Positions 9,145 to 16,987 of a stretch of 64,000 nucleotides of DNA are shown one piece after another (position 1 is the stretch's first letter; every line of letters begins with the position of its first letter). Position numbers and translations under genes: made by a program. The notes beneath the pieces were generated by a model. It saw only the letters and a list, made by a program, of their open reading frames with translations. It did not search any database and was not told the DNA's origin. This DNA comes from an uncultured Tropicimonas sp. (GTDB lineage: Bacteria > Pseudomonadota > Alphaproteobacteria > Rhodobacterales > Rhodobacteraceae), in the NCBI GenBank assembly GCA_947497945.1, contig CANMIP010000018.1:1-64000 (forward strand). The letters run 5' to 3'.

Positions 9145-9187
9145 AAGCTGCCGGATACGTCTCACGTTAAAAGTCGGACGCTTTAGG
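9062..9187 (+). mobile_element. IS630-type transposase 3' remnant
   Basis: In the frame ending at the TAA at 9168-9170 it reads TFTDMFEALAEICNLFSPEE then CWNYLKAAGY. This matches the end of the complete IS630 transposase nearby (VGHICDLFSDEECYNFFKAAGYEVN). It is from a different, diverged copy. It cuts off the glpT-like gene on its left and abuts the arylsulfatase remnant on its right. Confidence 0.65.
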
Positions 9188-9557
9188 TAATTATAGGCGA
9201 AGGTCGGCTTGCCATCTGTCACGTACAGGCTCCAGCCTCCGAAACGCCCCCCCCTGCGCGACGATCACACCATTGGCAGGTTTGTCTCCGGTCTCGATCT
9301 CGACCTCGATGGTGAACGACGTGTTCTTGGTGTTGATGAAGTCGTCCTCGAGCAGCCCGTTCATGCCGTCATAGAGCGTCAGGCTGGTACGGCCGAACAT
9401 CAGATCTGGACGTCCGGCGATGTTCGGGTTGAGCAATTCCTGTCGCCTGTCGCCTGTCGCCTGTCGCCTGTCGCCTGTCGCCTGTCGCCTGTCGCCTGTC
9501 GCCTGTCGTCGAGCGGCCGCACGTTGTACTTGACCGCCTCTGCCAAGAAAACGCCCT
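9178..9557 (-). pseudogene. arylsulfatase C-terminal fragment with repeat expansion and frameshift
   Basis: Read on the minus strand it gives FLAEAVKYNVRPLDD, then a 7-bp repeat array, then LLNPNIAGRPDLMFGRTS and DDFINTKNTSFTIEVEIE, a stretch typical of bacterial arylsulfatase C-termini. At an 8-G run (9247-9254) the frame slips: the adjacent frame gives the expected GGRFGGWSLYVTDGKPTF block. The repeat array throws the 5' and 3' parts out of frame as well. Both ends of the gene are gone, with an IS630 remnant on one side and sequence leading to the complete IS630 on the other. Confidence 0.65.
9439..9508 (+). repeat. 10 tandem copies of the heptamer CCTGTCG
   Basis: Ten perfect, uninterrupted 7-bp units inside the arylsulfatase remnant. 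On the coding (minus) strand the unit is CGACAGG. With two copies the gene would read DDRRQELLNPN in frame. Ten copies shift the frame, so eight units (56 bp) were probably gained by replication slippage. Confidence 0.95.
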
Positions 9558-9687
9558 GAAGTTATCGAACTTGCTATTTGCGAATGGATAATACTACGAG
9601 GCTATGTGACCGTCACGCCTCGCTTGACCGGTTTCCCTCTGACACCGCCATCCTAAATCCAATCCACCAGATTAGAGCGTGTCGCAC

Positions 9688-10263
9688 TCAATTGACCTCA
9701 TAGCCTGCGGCCTTGAAGAAGTTGTAGCATTCTTCGTCTGAGAAGAGGTCGCAGATATGCCCGACGGCCGCCCAGAGTTGATCGTAGGTCCGTGCGGCGG
9801 CTTTTCTGATCAATGCTTTGAGCTTTGAGAAAGCCATCTCGATGGGGTTCAGGTCGGGGCTGTATGGCGGCAAGAACAGGAACCAGGCGCCGATTGCGCG
9901 CAGGGCCGCCGCTGCGCCGGGGGCCTTGTGGCTCGACAGGTTGTCGAGAATGACCACGTCGCCTTCGCGCAGTGTCGGCACCAGCTGGGTTTCGACGTAG
10001 AGGCCGAACATCTCGGCATTCATCGCCCCATCGATGACCCAAGGGGCGTCCAGCCGGTCGTGGCGCAAGGCCGCGACGAAGGTCTGGGTGCGCCAGTGTC
10101 CGAATGGTGCATGATCGACGAGGCGCTGCCCGCAGGGCGCCCAGCCCGTGGCCTTTGCCATATTGGTCTTGACGGATGTCTCGTCGACGAATGCCAGCCG
10201 CTCGAGATGGTTGGCCATGAAGGGCTGGCGTCTTGCGATCCAGATGCGCCGCAGATCGGCCAC
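9688..10263 (-). CDS. IS630-family transposase, C-terminal DDE part (orfB)
   Basis: 191 codons from the internal ATG. The catalytic domain shows LAFVDETSVKTNMAK (first D), VVILDNLSSHKAPG (second D) and LPPYSPDLNPIEMAFSKLK (final E), the classic DDE_3 layout. The true translation start is in the upstream frame: orfA reads to an A7 run (T7 on the plus strand at 10297-10303), where a +1 shift joins the two. The continuous frame before the ATG already encodes DLQALEQTRKDVADLRRIW, which supports fusion by frameshifting. Confidence 0.85.
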   Translation of the reverse strand: MADLRRIWIARRQPFMANHLERLAFVDETSVKTNMAKATGWAPCGQRLVDHAPFGHWRTQTFVAALRHDRLDAPWVIDGAMNAEMFGLYVETQLVPTLREGDVVILDNLSSHKAPGAAAALRAIGAWFLFLPPYSPDLNPIEMAFSKLKALIRKAAARTYDQLWAAVGHICDLFSDEECYNFFKAAGYEVN

Positions 10264-10279
10264 ATCCTTTCGCGTCTGC

Positions 10280-10642
10280 TCAAGCGCCTGAAGGTCTTTT
10301 TTTGTGCGTCAGACCAAGGCCGCGCAGGACCCGCCAGACGGTACCGCGATGGACATCGATGCCATGGGTCTCGGCCAACTCTGTGGCCAGTTCATCAAGT
10401 GTGATCTCGCCCTTGGCGACGCAGGCCTCGATCCAGCCGGTTACGCCTGCCAGCTTGCCGTGCCCGCCACCGTTGCCTTGGGGGCGAGGTGCCAAAGATC
10501 CGGTTTCGCGCCGGAGCTTGATCAGTTCGTTCACGAACCTCCGCGAAACCCGGAAATGCCGCGCCGCTTCGCGGTGCCCGTGGCCTTCATCGACATACGC
10601 AACAACGCGTGTTCGCAACTCTATCGGATGCGGCTTGCCCAT
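10280..10642 (-). CDS. IS630-family transposase, N-terminal DNA-binding part (orfA)
   Basis: 120 aa. It has a helix-turn-helix of the kind found in this family (LRTRVVAYVDEGHGHREAAR followed by FRVSRRFVNELIKLRRETG) and a winged segment DELATELAETHGIDVHRGTV. It terminates 8 codons past HKKRPSGA; the slippery A7 tract lies in the HKK codons, and full transposase needs a frameshift there. The start MGKPHPIELRTRVV is the usual one. Confidence 0.85.
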   Translation of the reverse strand: MGKPHPIELRTRVVAYVDEGHGHREAARHFRVSRRFVNELIKLRRETGSLAPRPQGNGGGHGKLAGVTGWIEACVAKGEITLDELATELAETHGIDVHRGTVWRVLRGLGLTHKKRPSGA

Positions 10643-10758
10643 CGCTGACCCCTATATCTGCCTCAAAGGCAAGGAATCACATCACGACCAAACTGGAAAT
10701 CCTGAATCCGAAAGGCTGCGACACGCTCTAAAGGACTGAATGCATGGTTTCAACGGCG

Positions 10759-10944
10759 TCAGCGCCTGCCGTCACGGTGACCATTGTTTTCACTTTTGTT
10801 TACGGAGCCCGTGGCTGTTAGTGCTGTGACTGACCCCAAAACGCTCAAACGCGGCGGCGTGTACGGCAATGCTCGACGAGGCTTGCGTCCCTCAGCTTCT
10901 AATCCAACGGAAAGTGAGGCAGTCTCTCCAACATGATCTTCCAT
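10759..10944 (-). CDS. lasso-peptide-like RiPP precursor
   Basis: 61 aa, with a strong ribosome binding site (AAAGGAG, 7 bp before the ATG). Residues 28-43 match the lasso leader signature Y-x2-P-x-L-x3-G-x5-T exactly: Y28, P31, L33, G37, T43 in YTPPRLSVLGSVTALT. The putative core begins after this: GSVNKSENNGHRDGRR from G46. Gly46 to Glu52 would give a 7-residue macrolactam ring, a size known from xanthomonins. The usual penultimate-Thr rule would put T43 one residue too early for G46, so the cut site is uncertain. It lies 39 bp downstream of an asparagine-synthetase-like cyclase. No leader peptidase or RRE gene is present, and an IS630 copy starts 31 bp after its stop. Confidence 0.65.
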   Translation of the reverse strand: MEDHVGETASLSVGLEAEGRKPRRALPYTPPRLSVLGSVTALTATGSVNKSENNGHRDGRR

Positions 10945-10983
10945 AGCAGTCTCCTTTGAGGGAATCGAAAAAATTGTTTGTTA

Positions 10984-12861
10984 TTATAGGGTTCGCATCC
11001 ACAGATTGAGGAAGATAGCTCGCACCTCGTTCTCTGTCAAATGGCCTTTTCGTCTCTGACCACGCGCCAGAACTTCGCATATTCTGTCGCTCCCTTCGCC
11101 CAAGCGGCTGATGACGTCATCGTGGTGCCGCCAGCCTTCCCATTCGCTTAAGGAAGCTTGAATAAAATGTCCTCCCAGGTGTGAGTTGCCGAACCGCCAG
11201 CAAACTTCATCAGGCAGAGAACCTTTCATGGCGCGCCGCAGGATTACCTTGGTCCAACCTTCTGACTCAAGTTGATCCGCGGGCAACGAAAGGCAAAAGG
11301 CAATCACGCGCAGATCAAGAAAGGGATTTCGGGGCTCTACGGCCAAAGATCTGGCGATCCTGTCGTAGCGCTCCCCTCCAACGGCGAGAGCAGGGTCGAG
11401 CAGCAGGCTTACCCTAAGGCCTGCGCGTCCCTCCACCTTTGGAACTCGGTCCTGATATCGCTGTCTGCGTTCGGTCATACCGACCCTGGCCGCCAGCGGT
11501 GCTCCAACGAGACTCTCTGGAGGGGCTTTCGCGACCCTTCTCCTGGTATCAACGATCCCCTTACGCCAGTGTCGCAAGCTGCTGGGCGCGTAAAGCTGCC
11601 AAATGCAATGCGCTACAACACGCCACGCTCCTGGGCCATATCCCTTAAACGCACGTTTTGCCTTGGCGTGGCGAAAGAGCTTGACGAATTCGCCGCGCCG
11701 CGCGAGCAGCATCGCTGCATCGCCCCCTAGAAAAAGCAAGTCGGCCCCGCCACCATCAAAAACGACCTTGCACTTATTCATTGCAGCCTTCGAATAGACT
11801 GACCTGACAAGAGACATCTGTCCGTCAAATGGCTCCTCCAAATTCTCCAGTCCCGTGGTTAATTGACGTTGAATTTCTCCGAGATTGGAGTAATCGATTT
11901 CAAAGGGTTGAATGTCCGGGATCTGGGCTGCCGCCGCCACCGACCGAGTTTCGTCACATTTTTCTGGATCGGGCCCAACGCCGGAAAACGTCATAAGAGG
12001 CTCTGAGCCGGCTTCTAACAAGAGTTGTGAGGCAACGGCCACAATCGACGACGAATCCATGCCTCCGCTCAGCATGCTGCCCACCGGACCTACGGCCCTG
12101 AGTCGGCAGCGCACCGCTTCTTTGAACACATCCAGAAAGGCTTCCGCGTAAGCCTCATTTGAAGGAAGTACCAATTCTGGCCCCGCCTCCATCGTCCAAT
12201 ACCGTTCCAGCTTAAGCCCTGATGCATCGAAACAAATTCGATGCGCCGGAGGCAACCGGGAGATGTTTTCAAAAAACGTGCAGTTCTGATCTATTGCTTC
12301 CAGATCTTCCAGAAAATCGGCAATCCGCGGAAGACTTGTCTTGAAGAATTTCGGATCAATGCTCCGGATCGCTTTTGCCTCGGACGCGAAAACCAGCCCG
12401 CCCGCTATTGTTCGTCCAAAAAAAAGTTGTCTTTGACCGATCTGGTCGCGCGCCGCAAAGAGCCTCGACTTCTCACGATCCCAGATGGCAAACGCAAAAT
12501 CACCGAGAAGGTGTTTTGGGCAGTCTTCCCCCCACTGCAGATAGGCTTGCAAAATCAATTCGCCGTCCCCGATGAGCTGTTGCTGCAAGTTCAGCCCAAG
12601 GTGGAGCGCAAGATCCTCTCGGTTGTCCAGCCGCGCATCTGCTGTGATGACACAGCCCGAAGATTTGTCCTCTCGGGGCAAAATCTCCACCAAAGCTTCG
12701 GGTGTAGTGGCCAGTAAAGTGTGGCCAAGTGCAGCGTGACTGCAAATCCATGTATGAGTTCCCTCGGGTCCCTGGCGCTCCAGTTGCGACAACAATCTGT
12801 ACAGATTCTCTGTCGGATTTGGCTCGTCACGCAGATCCACTAAGCCGCAAATTCCGCTCAT
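10984..12861 (-). CDS. asparagine synthetase-like protein (putative lasso peptide cyclase)
   Basis: 625 aa from the ATG at 12861, which gives the class II amidotransferase-like N-terminus MSGICGLVD. In true asparagine synthetases residue 2 is the glutaminase Cys. Here it is Ser, as often in lasso cyclases that do not use glutamine. The C-terminal half has the PP-loop SGGMDSSSIVAVASQ for ATP adenylation and VFDGGGADLLFLGG. Family knowledge makes this the ATP-dependent macrolactam-forming enzyme for the adjacent precursor. Base composition looks lower in GC than the flanking core genes, and it is enclosed by IS630 and IS6 copies, suggesting transfer. A longer in-frame start at 12882 is possible. 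Confidence 0.75.
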   Translation of the reverse strand: MSGICGLVDLRDEPNPTENLYRLLSQLERQGPEGTHTWICSHAALGHTLLATTPEALVEILPREDKSSGCVITADARLDNREDLALHLGLNLQQQLIGDGELILQAYLQWGEDCPKHLLGDFAFAIWDREKSRLFAARDQIGQRQLFFGRTIAGGLVFASEAKAIRSIDPKFFKTSLPRIADFLEDLEAIDQNCTFFENISRLPPAHRICFDASGLKLERYWTMEAGPELVLPSNEAYAEAFLDVFKEAVRCRLRAVGPVGSMLSGGMDSSSIVAVASQLLLEAGSEPLMTFSGVGPDPEKCDETRSVAAAAQIPDIQPFEIDYSNLGEIQRQLTTGLENLEEPFDGQMSLVRSVYSKAAMNKCKVVFDGGGADLLFLGGDAAMLLARRGEFVKLFRHAKAKRAFKGYGPGAWRVVAHCIWQLYAPSSLRHWRKGIVDTRRRVAKAPPESLVGAPLAARVGMTERRQRYQDRVPKVEGRAGLRVSLLLDPALAVGGERYDRIARSLAVEPRNPFLDLRVIAFCLSLPADQLESEGWTKVILRRAMKGSLPDEVCWRFGNSHLGGHFIQASLSEWEGWRHHDDVISRLGEGSDRICEVLARGQRRKGHLTENEVRAIFLNLWMRTL

Positions 12862-12943
12862 ACGAGCGTGCTCCCGTTTCAATTTCGTGCTTGACCCGCC
12901 CCCCCACAGAGGAACCCGCCACCGTCATGCTTAGTCCGCGAGG

Positions 12944-13138
12944 GTGATACTCGTGGGGTCAGGATTGAGCAAGCGAGAGGATCCTCTCCAGAAGCAAGCG
13001 GGCAATCTGACGATCGCCGAACTAGTTGACGGTTATGGCGCAGATCTGGCGCGACGCGGGGTGATAAACTTTAAGTCCGCCGTCTCCTTACTCCCACGAA
13101 ATCTGAAGCACCTGAGCAGAGTGCCCACCGAACGGTGA
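12944..13138 (+). pseudogene. possible N-terminal fragment of a phage-type integrase
   Basis: A 64-codon frame with LTIAELVDGYGADLARRGV, which resembles the SAM-like N-terminal DNA-binding segment of tyrosine recombinases. No catalytic domain follows; the IS6 copy 2 begins 26 bp downstream. The call rests on a short similarity only. Confidence 0.3.
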
Positions 13139-13163
13139 TGTCAGGGGAACTTGGCTTGTCGCG

Positions 13164-13913
13164 GGGCAGGGGGCTGGGTAGCGTCCACAGATGACAAAAC
13201 GTGACCCGTTCAAATACTTCAAGACGAGCGAAGAGATCATCCGCCCGGCGGTCATGATGTACGTCCGCTTTCCTTTGTCGCTCAGGAATGTCGAGGACCT
13301 GCTGCATGAGCGTGGCATCGATGTTAGCCACGAATCCGTTCGTTTCCGGTGGCATCGGTTCGGACCGATTTTCGCTGCCGAGATCCGGAAGAGGCGGGTC
13401 GAAGGTATGCGGTCCAGCCACTGGCGTTGGCATCTGGACGAGGTGTTCGTGAAGATCAACGGCGAACAGCATGACCTGTGGCGTGCCGTCGACCACGAGG
13501 GGGAGGTGCTTGAAAGCTTCGTCACAAAGAAGCGGGACAAGAAAGCTGCATTGAAATTCTTGAAGAAAACGATGCGGCGGTTCGGCCGTCCAGTGTCCAT
13601 CGTGACTGACTTGCTTCGGTCCTACGGCGCCGCTCTGAGAGAAAACGGCGCGACTGACCTGCAGGAAACGGGCCGCTGGATGAACAATCGGGCGGAGAAT
13701 TCGCACTTACCATTCCGACGACGAGAGCGGGCGATGCAGCGCTTCCGGCGGATGAGACGTCTGCAAATGTTCGCATCCGTCCACGCCTGGGTTTTCAACC
13801 AATCCAATTCGGAGCGCAGTCTCTCCTCCAGAGTCAACTTCAAGAAGAACCGCACCGCTGCTCTCGCCGAGTGGCGCAGTCTTTGCGCGGCATTAGGGAC
13901 AGCCATTCTGCCC
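13164..13913 (+). mobile_element. IS6-family insertion sequence, copy 2
   Basis: About 750 bp, colinear with copy 1: left end GGGCAGGGGGCTGGG, right end ACAGCCATTCTGCCC. The two copies are highly similar along the transposase gene but differ by many substitutions, so neither is a recent duplicate of the other. A further piece of an IS6 3' end follows within 40 bp. Confidence 0.75.
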
Positions 13914-14051
13914 TTGGTGAGACTGGTTCGAATTAGTCTGCCAGCACCCAACTCGGAGCGCTGCCTCTGCTCCTGGGCCAATCCAGGTAAGACCGCGCCA
14001 CCGCTCTCACCGTGTGACGCAGCCTCTGCGCAACACATGGCGAAGCGATGA
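13191..14051 (+). CDS. IS6-family transposase (copy 2, stop codon lost)
   Basis: 286 codons; the first 234 match copy 1. DDE residues are present in WRWHLDEVFVKI, SIVTDLLRSYGAA and NNRAENSHLPFRRRERAM. The normal Ala-Ala-stop end (TAA in copy 1 at 8115-8117) is TTA here, so translation runs on for about 52 codons through the IS right end and into a tandem remnant of another IS6 3' end (NSERCLCSWANPGK repeats NSERSLSSRVNFKK). The element may therefore be inactive or make a tailed transposase. Confidence 0.8.
   Translation: MTKRDPFKYFKTSEEIIRPAVMMYVRFPLSLRNVEDLLHERGIDVSHESVRFRWHRFGPIFAAEIRKRRVEGMRSSHWRWHLDEVFVKINGEQHDLWRAVDHEGEVLESFVTKKRDKKAALKFLKKTMRRFGRPVSIVTDLLRSYGAALRENGATDLQETGRWMNNRAENSHLPFRRRERAMQRFRRMRRLQMFASVHAWVFNQSNSERSLSSRVNFKKNRTAALAEWRSLCAALGTAILPLVRLVRISLPAPNSERCLCSWANPGKTAPPLSPCDAASAQHMAKR
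13949..14035 (+). mobile_element. tandem remnant of an IS6 transposase 3' end
   Basis: The segment repeats, with many changes, the last about 90 bp of the IS6 transposase gene that ends just upstream at 13893. It is a scar of a third element that was adjacent to, or was replaced by, copy 2. Confidence 0.55.
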
Positions 14052-14137
14052 AACGTGTTCGAAACTGTCTGACAGAATCTTATGTTCCGACACCACCCGC
14101 TGGATCACTTGCGAGACCGGAGCCATCCAAAATGGTG

Positions 14138-15031
14138 TCAGTCATCGGGAGAGGGCATCCGCGTGACGGTGTTGTTATTGAGGTAGAACCGCGCGGCCAG
14201 TCCGCTATCGACTAACCAGTGCAATCGGTAGGCGGGCTTGCCGCTGTATTCCGGAATATGCGTGCCAAGGCCGCAAATGCCGATCGCATCGTCGATGTTG
14301 TTCGGTGTTCTCGCGCCATAGGCGCCCTTGAGCGGATTGCCAAAGGCCTGCTTCCACCAAACGGTGACGGACTTCCGGGCTGGGTTCGCATCGCTCTGCC
14401 CGGTGGATTCATGGCCGAACTTCTTGCTGTTCAGGCCGGTCACGGTCAGTGTGCTGATGCCCTTGTCGGCGATGCCGGAAATGATGCTCTTGGCACTGGC
14501 GACCTGGTCGTCCTGGAGCTTGTTCTTGCCAGACAACCAGTCGACTTTGCGCGTGGCATCGCGGCCATGCAGCAAGACGCATTGCACGGCTGGCGTGGGT
14601 GTCGAAGCGGGCGCTCGGTCGATCCGGTTGCGCATTCCGTCGAGCCCGGCTCGCATGACGACTTGCTGGGTCAGTGCCATCCGATCAGCCTCATCCTCCA
14701 GCGCGTCGTCGTCGATCATGGCAGTTGCCGGCCGTCCGCCGACAATCCGCCCCTCGCGCTGTTGCAATACATGGGTCAGCTCATGCGCGAGCAGTGTCTC
14801 GAATCCCGGCGCGTCGGGATCGGCCAGCCGCTCGGGCAGGAAAACGTTGTCGCCATGGGCGAGTGCAAGAGCGCCATGCTCGACGATGCGACTATCTACA
14901 TGCAGGCGAACGGCGCGGAAATCCGCATTGAACAGCGCTTCCATGCGGCCGCGAAGAGCGTCGGGAAGCGGGGCTCCGGCCTCATGGTTGGTAACGATTT
15001 CCGTGAATCTCAAAGATGAATTCGTTTGCAT
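14138..15031 (-). CDS. DUF4157 domain protein with metallopeptidase-like HELTH motif
   Basis: 297 aa from the ATG at 15031, preceded by GGAGATTGG; an upstream in-frame ATG exists at 15106. The DUF4157 block runs from about residue 20 to 95: LPDALRGRMEALFNADFRAV, then VRLHVDS, and LLAHELTHVLQQREG with the zinc-binding HExxH at 83-87. The C-terminal 150 residues, including LTVTGLNSKKFGHES and KGAYGARTPNNIDD, match no family I recognise. DUF4157 proteins often accompany extracellular contractile injection systems or carry toxin domains, but no such apparatus is in the window. It lies alone between IS6 remnants, as accessory cargo would. Confidence 0.75.
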   Translation of the reverse strand: MQTNSSLRFTEIVTNHEAGAPLPDALRGRMEALFNADFRAVRLHVDSRIVEHGALALAHGDNVFLPERLADPDAPGFETLLAHELTHVLQQREGRIVGGRPATAMIDDDALEDEADRMALTQQVVMRAGLDGMRNRIDRAPASTPTPAVQCVLLHGRDATRKVDWLSGKNKLQDDQVASAKSIISGIADKGISTLTVTGLNSKKFGHESTGQSDANPARKSVTVWWKQAFGNPLKGAYGARTPNNIDDAIGICGLGTHIPEYSGKPAYRLHWLVDSGLAARFYLNNNTVTRMPSPDD

Positions 15032-15200
15032 TATTCCAATCTCCATTATGTCCGACATTCGGCAAGACAAGCGCCAATCAGTCGATGTTGCCGCCGTATT
15101 GTGCAACGATCAAGCTTCTTGGTCTCGCTGTGCCGATACCAAGGCAAATCGGATAACCAGGCTTGCGAGGCGGGACCTGGTTGGCGTTCGCTGCGGGAAG

Positions 15201-15591
15201 AGCCTAGTCCGTTCAAATACGTCAGTACGAGCAAGGAGATCATCCGGCTGGCCATGATGCTCAACCTTCGCATCACGCTGTCGCTCTGGACCTTCGATGG
15301 TCCGCTGCCTGAGCGCGGCCTTGAAGTCGGTCACGCGGTCGGTTCGGGGCTGGTGATGCTGGGTGGGCCGGTTTTTGCATCCCCCATTCCGACGACCAGA
15401 GCGGGCGATGCAGCGGATCCGGCGGAAGCGAAATCTGCAGTTGTTCGCTGGCGTCGATGCATCGGTCCACACCCATTTCGACAAGGAACGCCACTTCTCC
15501 TCACGACAGGATTCCAAGCTCAACAGTGCCGCCGCTCTCGCCGAATGGCACGGTCTCTGCTCGGCTTGACGGGCAGGGCCACTGTCCGGCC
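15201..15591 (+). mobile_element. IS6-family remnant with internal deletion
   Basis: The 5' part (PFKYVSTSKEIIRLAMML, compare PFKYFRTSREIIRLAVMM) and the 3' part (PFRRPERAMQRIRRKRNLQ, then LNSAAALAEWHGLCSA) are recognisable. About 300 bp between them, including the first two catalytic Asp codons, are gone. Several frameshifts are present, so it is inactive. Confidence 0.75.
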
Positions 15592-15762
15592 TGAGACCGG
15601 TTCGAGCCTGTCTGGCATCCCCGTCTTGACAGCTCAGACCGCATCAATGGGAAGCGGAAGCGGCATCCGGGCAGCACCGGTGCATCAGTCGGCAGAAACC
15701 TGTCTTTTCTTTCAAGTCTGTGCAACAATAGCGTTCAAGATTGGCAAAGACAGAGTAATTGC

Positions 15763-16116
15763 ATGGCTGCCTTGTCCAGATGGACGATGTTCGTTCGCGT
15801 CTTCCTTGTCACCCTGCTGGTGGGCACGGGTGGTCGCTCTGTCGCGGACAATGTCGGCGAGCGGGATGCCTGGAAAACCGCCAATACCATCGGGACGGTG
15901 GCCGCCTTTTACGCTTTCCTGAGCCGGTATCCTGCAGGGTCTTATGCGGATGACGCGGTCGAGAAACTCGTGGCCCTTGGAGCGATGAAGAGCACCAAGG
16001 CGACTCGCCAGCTTCCGAACATTGGAAAGAGCAAGTCTCCGGCCAGTACCAGATCGACAGACCGGGACAGGGAAAGCGACAGAAGCGAACGTTCGAGCGA
16101 GGCGGATCCCTACTGA
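15763..16116 (+). CDS. small exported hypothetical protein
   Basis: 117 aa. The N-terminus has a signal-peptide pattern (FVRVFLVTLLVGTGGRSVADN, likely cut after SVA). The mature part contains AWKTANTIGTVAAFYAFL then SRYPAGSYADDAVEKLVAL, a single TPR-like helical hairpin of the type found in proteins associated with bacterial caspases. A charged, Ser/Arg/Asp-rich tail follows. Its stop codon overlaps the start of the next lipoprotein gene by one base (TGATG), so the two are translationally coupled. Function unknown. Confidence 0.6.
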   Translation: MAALSRWTMFVRVFLVTLLVGTGGRSVADNVGERDAWKTANTIGTVAAFYAFLSRYPAGSYADDAVEKLVALGAMKSTKATRQLPNIGKSKSPASTRSTDRDRESDRSERSSEADPY

Positions 16117-16727
16117 TGATTGACGGACACCGCATCATTCCCGGATTCCTGGCGCCTACGCTCCTTTTGTTGGCTGCCCTTGCGGCCTGTTCGCCGACCG
16201 TTTCGACAGAGCCCAGACATCTCTACGAGCCGCCAAACCGCAGCGCCGTAAACAGCGTCGCTTTGGACCAGGTCGAGGGTTCAGGTTCTGTCTCGGCCAT
16301 AGCCGCTCGGCTGGCAGCAGCCGGCCTGACCGTTGTGTCATCCGATCCCGCGGCGGGAAGAATCCGTGCCCGTGCGACGAGTTCGGCCTTTATCGACTGT
16401 GGCAGGTTCACCCAGGAATTCGCGGGGAACCGGAGCGCACTGCCAGCCAATGCGTCCAGGTCCATCCTGTTCGTCGATGGCTTCCCCGGGGGCGTCGTCC
16501 GAAGACGGGTTCAAACAAGCAGCGAGTTCGACATTCGGGTCAAGCCCGGCGCGGGACGGGTGGAGATCGGCGAGAGCCACCGGATTCACATCGAGATCCG
16601 GACAGTGGACGGCTCAAGGCTGCTGCAGGAAGAACGCCAGGTCGCGACGGGCGCTGCTCCGGCCCGTTTCAGCGGTGGCGTTGATTGCCGTCCCTCCGGA
16701 GCGATTGCCGAGATCATTGCAGGCTGA
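16116..16727 (+). CDS. putative outer-membrane or periplasmic lipoprotein
   Basis: 203 aa with a clear lipobox, LLLLAALAAC, cleavage before Cys25. The mature protein has no recognised domain. It contains two further Cys (in AFIDCGRF and GVDCRPSG) that could form a disulfide, and beta-rich segments such as SEFDIRVKPGAGRVEIGE. It is coupled to the upstream exported protein gene and precedes a radical SAM gene by 260 bp on the same strand. Confidence 0.7.
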   Translation: MIDGHRIIPGFLAPTLLLLAALAACSPTVSTEPRHLYEPPNRSAVNSVALDQVEGSGSVSAIAARLAAAGLTVVSSDPAAGRIRARATSSAFIDCGRFTQEFAGNRSALPANASRSILFVDGFPGGVVRRRVQTSSEFDIRVKPGAGRVEIGESHRIHIEIRTVDGSRLLQEERQVATGAAPARFSGGVDCRPSGAIAEIIAG

Positions 16728-16987
16728 CACTGGCCAGTCCATTTGAGGACATTCACGGGTGGTTCGCGAAACCCCGGTGCAATGCGGTGGACCTGCGGTT
16801 GTGTGCGCTGGCATGGTGGATCAGGTTTTGCACCCTGGATGGCGCACCGATCCAGGCCGCCAGCAAACATCCTCACCGAAGGGCGTCCGGGAAGGACTCC
16901 CGTCGTCCGGGACGTACCTTGCAATCGATCAATGGCATTGCCGTCGGGAATATGGCTTTCTGGTCAGCACGGAACAGGACGAGACCG

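Larger units (their letters stand above)
9675..10728 (-). mobile_element. IS630-family insertion sequence (complete)
   Basis: Perfect 12-bp terminal inverted repeats GAGCGTGTCGCA / TGCGACACGCTC at 9675-9686 and 10717-10728 are each flanked by the TA dinucleotide that this family duplicates. Length is 1054 bp. Two overlapping-phase transposase frames lie on the minus strand. It inserted about 30 bp downstream of the lasso-like precursor gene and next to the arylsulfatase remnant. Confidence 0.9.

Noticed and set aside
9439..9508. Tandem repeat considered as a CRISPR array
   Set aside because: Units are only 7 bp and contiguous, with no spacers and no cas genes nearby.
15026..15922. A 298-codon open frame over the IS6 remnant
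   Set aside because: It only chains pieces of a frameshifted transposase with unrelated sequence, so it was annotated as a remnant.
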